A DNA stretch of 64,000 nt from CBFHSD01 sp965658375 (GTDB taxonomy: Bacteria > Bacteroidota > Bacteroidia > Flavobacteriales_G > Salibacteraceae). The stretch lies in NCBI GenBank assembly GCA_965658375.1, contig CBFHSD010000006.1, forward strand, positions 1-64,000. The letters are read 5' to 3'. A program made the position numbers and the translations under genes. The first letter of the stretch is position 1. The number at the start of each line of letters is the position of its first letter. Shown here one piece after another: positions 45,964 through 54,559 of the stretch. The notes beneath the pieces are model-generated. The model was not told the origin of the DNA. It did no database searches and saw only the letters and a program-made list of their open reading frames with translations.

Positions 45964-46343
45964 AGCTGTTTCTAGCGCTAGTAGTTGTTCTTTTTAGCAA
46001 TTGCACAAGAGAGAAACCTGAATCTAAAGGCTGTGCATTCTTCAAAAATGGAGAATTCAGTTATACAGAATCTTCTACTGTTCGAATTATCAGAAAAGAC
46101 TCTCTTCAAATAGAATATAGTATAGATCCACAAAATCCTTTTCAAGACACCTCTATTGTTACTTGGAAAAGTCCATGCGTTTATTACCTGTCATACAAAG
46201 GCTCTTCTAATAAAGAAAGCCTAGACTGGGACACATCAGAACCTATAAAGGTTGAGATTGTGAAAATTCAAAAAAATAGGTATTGGTTTACGGCTTCTAC
46301 ATCTAAATTCACAAAAGAAAATCAGCTGATTAAGCTTCGATAG
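45948..46343 (+). CDS. Small predicted lipoprotein
   Basis: A 131-residue protein with a hydrophobic leader ending in a lipobox-like FSNC (Cys19), then a mature part of about 112 residues including GCAFFKNGEFSYTESSTVRII and SIVTWKSPCVYYLSYKG. It resembles short Flavobacteriia lipoproteins that are often mislabelled as DNA topoisomerase IV in databases. No enzyme motif is visible. Its ATG lies inside the end of the decayed receiver gene (16-base overlap), so it was once translationally coupled to it. It converges with ppx, overlapping by 14 bases. Confidence 0.75.
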   Translation: MDTTIKLFLALVVVLFSNCTREKPESKGCAFFKNGEFSYTESSTVRIIRKDSLQIEYSIDPQNPFQDTSIVTWKSPCVYYLSYKGSSNKESLDWDTSEPIKVEIVKIQKNRYWFTASTSKFTKENQLIKLR

Positions 46344-47238
46344 TCTTTTGATTTAAGAATTCGTTGTAGAGCTCTAAAATAATTCCATCACTCAAACCAA
46401 TTCTTGGAACATGCATAATAGAGCTATCGCTCCATTTCATGGCATAGTAATAGATATCAGAAGCGTGGCCAATAACGTCTGCCCTATCAGGATTGAGGTT
46501 TAGAATCTTTACACGATCCTCAAAGCTCATTCTCTTGACACTTTCGCGCATTATTTTGAGCTCATGGTACAACATAGGTTCTGGATACACCTTATGTGTA
46601 AGTTTATATAATTTATTAATATTACCGCCAGAGCCAATAGTTTCTATATGATTTAAGTCTTGGGTATGTTCTCTTATCCAACTTTTCATATCATCCCAAT
46701 GCTCTTGAGACACCATATCGTTTAACAAACGAACGGTTCCCATTTTGAATGATTTTGAATTACTTACTTCTCCAGCATTTATAATCGATATCTCTGTGGA
46801 TCCTCCTCCAACATCAACATAAACATAGCTACCATCTTTATCTAGGTTGGTTTTGAAATGCGCATTATGAATGATGTTGGCCTCTTTATCTCCCGAAATA
46901 ATGTCTATTTTGATACCTGTTTCACTGAAAACCCTCTTCACCAGTTCTTGGCCATTACTAGCGTTTCTCATAGCCGATGTTGCCAGTGCTTTGAAAGCTA
47001 CAACCTCATGTACATTTATGATGTGATTAAAGGCTTTCATGGCTTCTAAAAACCTATCCGCAGTTACTGCACTAATCGTTTTATCTACAAAGGCCTCTTG
47101 CCCAAGACGAATGGGCAAGCGAGTAAGGCTCACCTTTTTTACTTTATACTCATTGTTCTTACCAGGACTTACCCGTGCAATAAGCAGACGAACTGCATTT
47201 GACCCGATGTCAATTGCTCCAAACTTCAACAACTCCAA
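46330..47238 (-). CDS. ppx: Ppx/GppA family exopolyphosphatase
   Basis: Actin-fold (ASKHA) phosphatase that hydrolyses terminal phosphates of polyphosphate or pppGpp. It has 302 residues, corresponding to the short two-domain form without the C-terminal HD domain of E. coli Ppx (513 residues). Motifs are GAIDIGSNAVRLLI (about 7-20) and YVDVGGGSTEISI (about 138-150), with a later IGSGGNINKL. The start is a TTG at 47238; no ATG precedes the first motif. It lies three bases after ppk1, so synthesis and breakdown of polyphosphate are encoded in one operon. Confidence 0.93.
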   Translation of the reverse strand: MELLKFGAIDIGSNAVRLLIARVSPGKNNEYKVKKVSLTRLPIRLGQEAFVDKTISAVTADRFLEAMKAFNHIINVHEVVAFKALATSAMRNASNGQELVKRVFSETGIKIDIISGDKEANIIHNAHFKTNLDKDGSYVYVDVGGGSTEISIINAGEVSNSKSFKMGTVRLLNDMVSQEHWDDMKSWIREHTQDLNHIETIGSGGNINKLYKLTHKVYPEPMLYHELKIMRESVKRMSFEDRVKILNLNPDRADVIGHASDIYYYAMKWSDSSIMHVPRIGLSDGIILELYNEFLNQKTIEA

Positions 47239-47241
47239 ATT

Positions 47242-49341
47242 CTATCCCTCCAGTTTTCCCTTGTAATATTCATACAACTCAAATTGACTTCTGTGCTCCT
47301 CATCTGAACTCTTCTTTGCTTTCAGCTTGTTCTGCTGATTCTTATCCAATATTCGAGCTTTTTGATTGTCATTCCATTGTATTTCTATAAAATCTCTCAA
47401 TTCTTGTCGTACTCTGCTATCGTATATCGGTGCGGTTACTTCTATTCTACTATCTAGATTTCTTCCCATCCAATCTGCAGAAGAGATAAAAATTAACTCT
47501 TTACCCGCATTACCGAAAATAAATACACGAGCATGTTCTAAAAATTTATCTACTATACTAATGGCTTCAATGTTTTCACTTAATCCTTTTTTACCAGGAA
47601 TAAGAGAACAGATTCCCCGAACAATCAACCTAATTTTCACTCCTGCTTTACTCGCATCATAGAGTTTATTAATAAGCTCAGGATCTACCAAGCTATTGGT
47701 TTTGATTGTAATGTATGCCGCCTTTCCCTGTTCTGCATTTCTGATTTCTGCGTTAATCAAGCGTACCAATTTGTTTCTTAATTGCATTGGAGAAGGCACT
47801 AAATGGCGGTAGTAAAACGGCTTGTGGGAGGTTCCCTCTAAAAGCTCAAACAAGCGAGAAGCTTCATTTGTAATTCTTTCATCAGAAGTAAACAAAGCCA
47901 AATCACTATAAATACCGCTTGTTTTTTCATTGTAGTTTCCCGTACCAATGCTTGCGTAGTTTTTGTAAGATTCTCCTTCTTTTCTGCTAATTAAACAGAG
48001 CTTACTATGTACTTTTAGTCCTGGTATACCGTGTAACACAGTCACTCCTTCTTCTTGAAACACACTTGACCATTTGATATTATTCTTCTCATCAAAACGC
48101 GCTTGCAACTCTAGAATTACAACAACGCGCTTTCCATTCTTTGCGGCATTGATAAGAGCATTTACTACTCTAGAATTTTTCGCCAATCTGTAAATGGTGA
48201 TTTTAATACTTTTTACCTTCGGATCAATGGCCGCTTCTCTTAGCAAATCAATGAAATTAGAGAAGCCTTGGTAAGGATAGTGCAACATCACATCTTGTTT
48301 GCCTACCACGTTTAAGATGCTGTGATAGGGTTTCAAAGCAGGGTGTTGCAGCGGTGTAATGCGTTCATATTCGAATTTGGTATCTCCCAAATCAGGAAAA
48401 TCCATGAAATCTTTAAAATTGTGATATCTACTGCCAGGGATTAAAGCATCTGCATTATCAACCTTCATTTTTTTCATGAAAAATTGAAGCATGTCTTTTG
48501 GCATTTCCACATCGTATACGAAACGCACAGGTTGTCCTTTTTTACGCTGCTTGAGCGATTTGCTCATTTTTTCTAAGAAGCTTTTTGATACATCGTTCTC
48601 AATATCAATCTCTGCATCTCTTGTAATCTTAAAAGTATACGCTTCATAATTATCGTATTCCAGAATGGCAAAAACCTCAGAGAGACAGTAGCGGATAATA
48701 TCATCCAACATTATGATGTATTTGTTCTCGCTTATACTAGGGATCACCAAAAAACGGGGCAATACAGAAGTTGGTATTTCTAACAAAGAGTATTTAGGTT
48801 TACTCTTTTGATTTTTCTTCCACATTTTAATGGCGAGGTAAATGCTCTTATCCTGTAAAACGGGAAACTCCTTTAAATCATGAATCATAATAGGTATTAA
48901 GGCAGGCCACACTTTATTATGAAAGTAATGCTGCACATAAGCCCCTTGATCTTCGGTTAATTCCTTTTCATTGATCAAATGAATGCCATGATCTTCAAGT
49001 TCATCAATGAGTCCTTTATAGATTCGATTGAAGTCTTCTTGCTGATGAAGTACCGTTTCTTGAATCTGAGAAAGTAGCTGTGACGGTTCACTCCCAAGGT
49101 TTTTGACAAAGCTTTTCTTGAGCATAGACATCCGTTTTATCGTAGCCACTCTAACACGAAAAAACTCGTCTAAATTATTTGAAAAAATACCTAAGAACCT
49201 TAACCTCTCTAATAAGGGTACGCGCTCATCTTCAGCCTCTTGCAGGACTCTTTCATTAAAAGATAACCAACTTAATTCGCGGTTAATCAGGTTCTCTGCA
49301 CCTGCACCTTGTTTGTTGATATATTCCAGAACTTCTAGCAT
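47242..49341 (-). CDS. ppk1: Polyphosphate kinase 1
   Basis: Synthesises polyphosphate from ATP, reversibly. It has 699 residues, the PPK1 length. The N-terminal signature is INRELSWLSFNERVLQEA (about 19-36) with NNLDEFFRVRVATIKR. The first catalytic His is in GLKVHSKLCLISRKEGE, in the PLD-like domain. The second His is in FLEHARVFIFGN. It precedes ppx in an operon. No promoter match was seen within 60 bases of the ATG. Confidence 0.97.
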   Translation of the reverse strand: MLEVLEYINKQGAGAENLINRELSWLSFNERVLQEAEDERVPLLERLRFLGIFSNNLDEFFRVRVATIKRMSMLKKSFVKNLGSEPSQLLSQIQETVLHQQEDFNRIYKGLIDELEDHGIHLINEKELTEDQGAYVQHYFHNKVWPALIPIMIHDLKEFPVLQDKSIYLAIKMWKKNQKSKPKYSLLEIPTSVLPRFLVIPSISENKYIIMLDDIIRYCLSEVFAILEYDNYEAYTFKITRDAEIDIENDVSKSFLEKMSKSLKQRKKGQPVRFVYDVEMPKDMLQFFMKKMKVDNADALIPGSRYHNFKDFMDFPDLGDTKFEYERITPLQHPALKPYHSILNVVGKQDVMLHYPYQGFSNFIDLLREAAIDPKVKSIKITIYRLAKNSRVVNALINAAKNGKRVVVILELQARFDEKNNIKWSSVFQEEGVTVLHGIPGLKVHSKLCLISRKEGESYKNYASIGTGNYNEKTSGIYSDLALFTSDERITNEASRLFELLEGTSHKPFYYRHLVPSPMQLRNKLVRLINAEIRNAEQGKAAYITIKTNSLVDPELINKLYDASKAGVKIRLIVRGICSLIPGKKGLSENIEAISIVDKFLEHARVFIFGNAGKELIFISSADWMGRNLDSRIEVTAPIYDSRVRQELRDFIEIQWNDNQKARILDKNQQNKLKAKKSSDEEHRSQFELYEYYKGKLEG

Positions 49342-49510
49342 GATCTTATTTTAAAAGGTTCGTAATCACAAAGGTAGCTAAGACCACTGTTTGAGGCTAT
49401 GTATTTAATCACTTTTTGAGTAGATTAGAAAAATGGAAAAATCCATGAATAGTGAATAACTCTGTTGAAAAGTGGTTCAAAACTCCCCAAACAGCGGCAA
49501 GACCCTTCTA

Positions 49511-49518
49511 TAGATTTG
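49511..49518 (+). promoter_or_regulatory. -7 box upstream of the orphan gene at 49549
   Basis: Plus-strand TAGATTTG, 31 bases before the ATG. No -33 TTG at the usual spacing. The rest of the 207-base gap (49342-49548) shows no gene or strong hairpin. Confidence 0.4.
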
Positions 49519-49548
49519 CTTCTTAATCAACCTATTGAACGTAATTGA

Positions 49549-50091
49549 ATGTTTGGTCTATTATTCAAAAAGAAATTAACAGAAAAAGAAATCGCAGAAT
49601 CATTTGCTTTGAACATCCTCAATTTGGTTGATCAAACATTTGAAGATGTGATGACTGTGATCATCAACGATTCAAATTTCGAGCGCAAACCAAAAGTTGA
49701 TTTAGAAAATTACGATGCCTTTTTATTGACGGTAATCGCGGGAAATTTAAAGTATGTTTCTAGAAATTTCAGAGATTATAGAGATGTTCGCATAACAAAG
49801 CAAATCAACGAAATTATGGCCATGGAACTTGGCGTTGATGTGGGCATGTTTCAAAAAGTCATGGCAGACTACCACACCTTCTTCAAAAGAATTAACCATC
49901 CGTCTAAGAACACACTCTACGCCATGAGCAAAACGGTTTTCGCCAAATACAACTTGAACGAATATCAAAAAGAATACTTCAGAAAAATGAACTCGCCCAA
50001 CCCAGTGCTTCTAAAAACTATTGATGGCATCATGGAGAATTTTATTTGGGAATGGGATAAATTGGAAGAAGAGTATAAAATCATCTCTTAG
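49549..50091 (+). CDS. Conserved-looking protein of unknown function
   Basis: Not recognised. A 180-residue, mostly helical cytoplasmic protein without signal peptide or TM: MFGLLFKKKLTEKEIAESFALNILNLVDQTFEDV, a middle rich in charged residues, and a C-terminal part with ILLKTIDGIMENF-like helices and IWEWDKLEEEYKI. No motif suggests catalysis. Codon use looks like the neighbours, and a -7 box precedes it. It stands between the divergent ppk1 and the comEC gene. Confidence 0.75.
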   Translation: MFGLLFKKKLTEKEIAESFALNILNLVDQTFEDVMTVIINDSNFERKPKVDLENYDAFLLTVIAGNLKYVSRNFRDYRDVRITKQINEIMAMELGVDVGMFQKVMADYHTFFKRINHPSKNTLYAMSKTVFAKYNLNEYQKEYFRKMNSPNPVLLKTIDGIMENFIWEWDKLEEEYKIIS

Positions 50092-50152
50092 GCAGCTTAA
50101 CCTTCACTTTACATTTTCACATTTTGTTGCTTAAGCTTAACTTTCGGGTTCC

Positions 50153-52225
50153 ATGCTTAAGAACATACCCATCCTCAAACACCTTATTCCCTTTATAGGA
50201 GGCATCGTTCTCGCATCATATTTTCCACACTCTTTTATTTCTACAGGTTTTTTGCTGCTCTGTTTCTTTGCATTCTGCCTATGTACATGGGGCTTGCACA
50301 AACAGTATCGACAAAAGCTGCAGGTGCTCTACAGTGCAGTTAACATGGTCTTCTTTCTATATGCAGGTTATTTTCTAAGCAATACCCAGCTTCCACAAAA
50401 ACCCATTTTGGACAATGACACCGATGCACAATTCATGCTTATAGAGCTCACTCAAGACCCTACAGCTAAAGAAAAAGTTTACAAAAGCGAAGCGAAACTC
50501 ATTCAAATAATGGATGGAGATGAATGGGTTTATCAAAACACCAAATTCATGGTCTACTTCTCTAAAAACGATCTAGAAAGACCTTTTTATGGCAGTCGAC
50601 ACCTTATACAGGTTAACCCTCATGAAGTAAAAAAAGCTACAAATCCGAATCAATTCAATTACCAGCGCTACCTTTTTCACCGTGGCATTTATCATCAGTT
50701 GTTTCTGCGCAAGAAAAATATCTTAACCTCCCAAAACGGATTTGGAAATCCTATTGTGCGCGCAGCAAGTGGTTTAAGACTGTCTATTTTACAAAAATTA
50801 AAGAAAAATAAGGACTTAGAACAAGATGAATTTGCCGTGATATCGGCTTTAGTTTTAGGTCAAAAAGAAGAGCTAACCACTCCCATTACTCAAGCTTTCT
50901 CCAGTGCTGGCGCTATGCACATTTTGGCGGTATCTGGTCTACATGTTGGAATAGTCTATATGCTCTTGGCCACCTTACTTAAACCTTTAGAGAAAATAAA
51001 GCAAGGTGCATTTATAAAAGTACTAATTCTCTTTTTCGGAATTTGGTTTTACGCTTTACTCACAGGCTTCTCTCCATCTGTAATTCGCGCCAGCACCATG
51101 TTTTCCTTTGTTGCTTTAGCACAAGTTATTGAAAGGAGAACCAATATATACAACACCCTATTCGTCTCTGCATTTGCTATTCTCATTTGGAAACCTTTTA
51201 TGATTATGGAAGTTGGTATGCAGCTGAGCTATTTGGCAGTATTAGGTATTGTAAGTATTCAGCCGGCCTTGAGTTCCCTTTTCTATTCTCGTTGGTGGAT
51301 TATTCAAAAAGCATGGGAAATTACCTGTGTTTCTATTGCTGCACAGCTAGCCACTTTCCCTTTGGGTATTCTTTATTTTCATCAATTTCCAAACTACTTT
51401 TTACTTTCTAACCTCATTGTTATTCCAGCTGCTACCCTTATACTTATTGTTGGTGTTCTTGCGATTATCTCTCTTCCAATTCCTTTGATCAACGGCATTA
51501 TTGTATACATCCTTAAGTGGATTGTTTTTGGACTTAATAACGTGGTAATGCACATTAAATCTCTCCCCTTTGCCATATCAGGCGGACTGCACATCAACAC
51601 TATTCAAACCTGGATTCTGTTTGCTCTCATCGCATCAGTTGCTGCCTATGCAATACTGTTTCGCTTAAAGTCTATTCAAAACTCATTGAATTGGCTTTTG
51701 GTCCTCATCATTTCATTTACTCTATCTAATGCCTTGTATTCACACCAAAAAGAATTTGTGATTTACGATGTTGGCCGTGGGTCTGCCTGGCAATTCACTT
51801 CGGGGAATGAAAGTTACTTCTATGCCAATAAAGACTTGTTAGAAGACGAACAGGCCATGCTTTTTCACGTCAAACATCATTGGTGGGCATTGGGTATTGA
51901 CAGCCCTATAGTGCTCACCTCTCCAATACAATCGAATAAGATTTATTGGAAAGAATCTGTTTTCATTTCGCCTCAATTGACCTTTGCATCCATTGGCAAC
52001 CGACAATTGATGGATATACCAAAAGATTTAGAAGTGGATGTGCTCTTTGTTCATGATGCCTTTCAACCCTATCTCGCACAACATTTACAGAATTATTCAT
52101 TTCAAATATTGGTACTTTCTAGCGAGCCAAAACAGGCTATCTTAAACCAAATAAATTCCCTTTTAGCCGATGAGCGATCACTTCATATCCTAGAAAAACA
52201 AGGAGCCTTTACTTTACATTATTAG
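50153..52225 (+). CDS. ComEC/Rec2-family DNA-uptake channel protein
   Basis: Polytopic membrane protein of 690 residues. The N-terminal region has TM helices and a DUF4131-type OB-like domain (about 30-180). The Competence domain (about 215-500) has the family motif AMHILAVSGLHVGIVYML and LLTGFSPSVIRASTMFSF. In Gram-positive ComEC a metallo-beta-lactamase domain follows; here only an approximately 150-residue tail without a HxHxDH motif is present, starting KEFVIYDVGRGSAWQF, the usual entry to that domain. So this is a short or degenerate-nuclease form, common in Bacteroidota. It would move single-stranded DNA across the inner membrane. Confidence 0.9.
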   Translation: MLKNIPILKHLIPFIGGIVLASYFPHSFISTGFLLLCFFAFCLCTWGLHKQYRQKLQVLYSAVNMVFFLYAGYFLSNTQLPQKPILDNDTDAQFMLIELTQDPTAKEKVYKSEAKLIQIMDGDEWVYQNTKFMVYFSKNDLERPFYGSRHLIQVNPHEVKKATNPNQFNYQRYLFHRGIYHQLFLRKKNILTSQNGFGNPIVRAASGLRLSILQKLKKNKDLEQDEFAVISALVLGQKEELTTPITQAFSSAGAMHILAVSGLHVGIVYMLLATLLKPLEKIKQGAFIKVLILFFGIWFYALLTGFSPSVIRASTMFSFVALAQVIERRTNIYNTLFVSAFAILIWKPFMIMEVGMQLSYLAVLGIVSIQPALSSLFYSRWWIIQKAWEITCVSIAAQLATFPLGILYFHQFPNYFLLSNLIVIPAATLILIVGVLAIISLPIPLINGIIVYILKWIVFGLNNVVMHIKSLPFAISGGLHINTIQTWILFALIASVAAYAILFRLKSIQNSLNWLLVLIISFTLSNALYSHQKEFVIYDVGRGSAWQFTSGNESYFYANKDLLEDEQAMLFHVKHHWWALGIDSPIVLTSPIQSNKIYWKESVFISPQLTFASIGNRQLMDIPKDLEVDVLFVHDAFQPYLAQHLQNYSFQILVLSSEPKQAILNQINSLLADERSLHILEKQGAFTLHY

Positions 52226-52287
52226 TGGTGAAAAGTTCATGCACATTATCTCTATCCTTTGACACATAAACACTATTATTGAAGTGC

Positions 52288-54498
52288 ATGAGTATAGAAG
52301 ACAACAAAACCATGGGAACTTGGCCCGTTTTCATGACGGCCATATCAACCATTTTAGGTGCTATTCTCTATTTACGCTTTGGATATGCAGTAGGTAATGT
52401 TGGCCTTGCCTATACCTTATTGATTATTTTACTGAGTAATTTGGTGACTATGCCTACAGCCATGGCAGTTGCAGAAATTGCTACCAACCAGAAGGTAGAA
52501 GGCGGTGGTGCGTATTACATGATTTCAAGAAGCTTCGGATTAAACATTGGAGCTGCCATTGGCATAGCCCTTTTTCTTTCTCAGGCCATCAGCATTGCTT
52601 TTTACATCATCGCTTTCACCTATTCATTTGAACCTATTGCCGGTTTAATTGAAGAGCAATGGGGTTATTACCCCAATCGCCAAGAAGTAGGTTTAACCAC
52701 TATGACATTACTGCTCCTTCTGATGCTAACAAAAGGAGCCAACGTAGGAGTGAAAGCACTTTACTTGGTAGTGGCAATCATAGCGGTTTCTCTTGTACTC
52801 TTTTTTGCCGGGGGAACCTACAGCGAGCCCTCTACAGACTTTTTCGCTACCGCAGCAAACTCAGATGACTTCTTCAAAGTGTTTACCATTATATTCCCGG
52901 CTTTTACAGGCATTGCCGCGGGACTAGGCCTCTCTGGAGATCTCAAAAACCCAAAAGTGAGTATCCCCAAAGGGACATTATGGGCCACCATAGTTGGAGT
53001 AGTGATTTACGTGGCAGTAAGCTTTAAACTCTTTTTCTCTGCCAGTTTAGGAGATTTGGCCAATACAGACATCCTCATCATGGAGAAAATATCTATTTGG
53101 GGCCCAATTATTCCTATTGGGTTGGGTGCAGCAGCCATTAGCTCTGCGTTGGGCTCTATTATGATTGCACCAAGAACACTACAAGCACTAGGTGCTGATA
53201 AAGTTTTTCCTTCTAAATTGAGCCTATTGATAGCCAAAGGCAGAAAACGGGATAACGAGCCCATCTATTCTGTGCTCATTACAGGCGCCATTGGCTACCT
53301 CTTTATTGCGGGAGGAGACATTGATTTTGTGGCAGAAATTATTTCTATGTTTTTCATGGTAACTTACGGAGCCATTTGTAGTATCTCCTTTTTAGAACAC
53401 CTTGGCGGTAACCCAGCCTACAGGCCTACTTTTAAAAGCAAATGGTACTTCAGCTTACTCGGGGCGGTGTTGTGTTTTTACCTGATGTTTAAAATGAACT
53501 TCACTTACGCCCTTGCATCTATATTGGTTATGTTGGCGATTTACTTCATTGTGAAAAGGGTGAACAAAGGAGGAAACGATTTGGCTGAGCTCATTAAAGG
53601 CTTTGTTTTCCAACTGAATAGAGAGCTTCAAATATTCTTACAAAAGAGAGATAGCCCACTGAAAGAAGACCAATGGCGACCTTTTATTCTTTCCATTTCT
53701 GATGACACTTTCAAAAGAACCTCGGCCTTACAGTTTGTCACTTGGCTTTCGCACAAGTATGGTTTTGGAACTTATCTTCATTACATCAATGGTTTTTTGA
53801 CCAAAGACTCTTTTGAGAACGCTAAAAACGAAAAAGATAAGCTATTCAAGGTCGGGCAAGACTTACAAAGCAAGGCTTATATAGATACCATCATCTCTCC
53901 ATCATTCACCTCTGCACTTGCCCAGAGCATTCAAATATCTGCAGTTTCTGGCAAAAGCAACAACCTTATTTTATTGGAGTACAATAGCGATGACTCTAAT
54001 GCTTTAGAACTTTACCTAGAGAACTACAATCTCTTACAGTCTACAGGTTTCGATATTTGCTTCTTAAAATCGAGCATGAGAGGCTTTGGAACCCAGAGCG
54101 AAGTGCATGTTTGGATAGATGAGAACGATTATGTGAATTCTAACCTCATGATTCTTCTTGCGTACATTTTGTTGGGTCATAAGAGCTGGAAGAATGCGGC
54201 AATAAAAGTATTTAACGTGTATGCAGAAGGTACTTTAGAAGAGCGAAAAAACGCATTAGAAGAATTGATAACCACAGGTAGGCTACCTATCTCTTCTCAA
54301 AACATTTCTTACATCCAGAGAAAAGAATCTGGCAACATTAAAAAACACATTTCCAAAAGAAGCAGTCAAGCCGATATAACCATTATTGGATTTAGCCGCG
54401 AAGAAATTACCGCACAAGGCAAAGAGACTTTCATGAACTACGCTGACCTTGGTAACGTATTGTTCGTTGACGCCTACGAGTTCAAAGAAATCAAATAG
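52288..54498 (+). CDS. APC-superfamily permease resembling SLC12 cation-chloride cotransporters
   Basis: A 736-residue inner-membrane transporter. The N-terminal half (about 1-420) has around 12 TM segments and the fold start MGTWPVFMTAISTILGAILYLRFGYAVGNVGLAY, with EGGGAYYMISRSFG in TM3, close to bacterial SLC12-like proteins. The C-terminal half (about 425-736) is a soluble regulatory domain, longer than in amino-acid permeases, as in cation-chloride cotransporters. Substrate (amino acid, or K+/Na+/Cl-) is not decided. The ATG at 52288 is preferred over an in-frame TTG nine bases earlier because it fits the conserved start better. Confidence 0.88.
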   Translation: MSIEDNKTMGTWPVFMTAISTILGAILYLRFGYAVGNVGLAYTLLIILLSNLVTMPTAMAVAEIATNQKVEGGGAYYMISRSFGLNIGAAIGIALFLSQAISIAFYIIAFTYSFEPIAGLIEEQWGYYPNRQEVGLTTMTLLLLLMLTKGANVGVKALYLVVAIIAVSLVLFFAGGTYSEPSTDFFATAANSDDFFKVFTIIFPAFTGIAAGLGLSGDLKNPKVSIPKGTLWATIVGVVIYVAVSFKLFFSASLGDLANTDILIMEKISIWGPIIPIGLGAAAISSALGSIMIAPRTLQALGADKVFPSKLSLLIAKGRKRDNEPIYSVLITGAIGYLFIAGGDIDFVAEIISMFFMVTYGAICSISFLEHLGGNPAYRPTFKSKWYFSLLGAVLCFYLMFKMNFTYALASILVMLAIYFIVKRVNKGGNDLAELIKGFVFQLNRELQIFLQKRDSPLKEDQWRPFILSISDDTFKRTSALQFVTWLSHKYGFGTYLHYINGFLTKDSFENAKNEKDKLFKVGQDLQSKAYIDTIISPSFTSALAQSIQISAVSGKSNNLILLEYNSDDSNALELYLENYNLLQSTGFDICFLKSSMRGFGTQSEVHVWIDENDYVNSNLMILLAYILLGHKSWKNAAIKVFNVYAEGTLEERKNALEELITTGRLPISSQNISYIQRKESGNIKKHISKRSSQADITIIGFSREEITAQGKETFMNYADLGNVLFVDAYEFKEIK

Positions 54499-54559
54499 CA
54501 TTTAACTTTCTTTAAAAAGCAATAACAAAGCTTTCATCTTTGATTTACTTCTAGAATGC

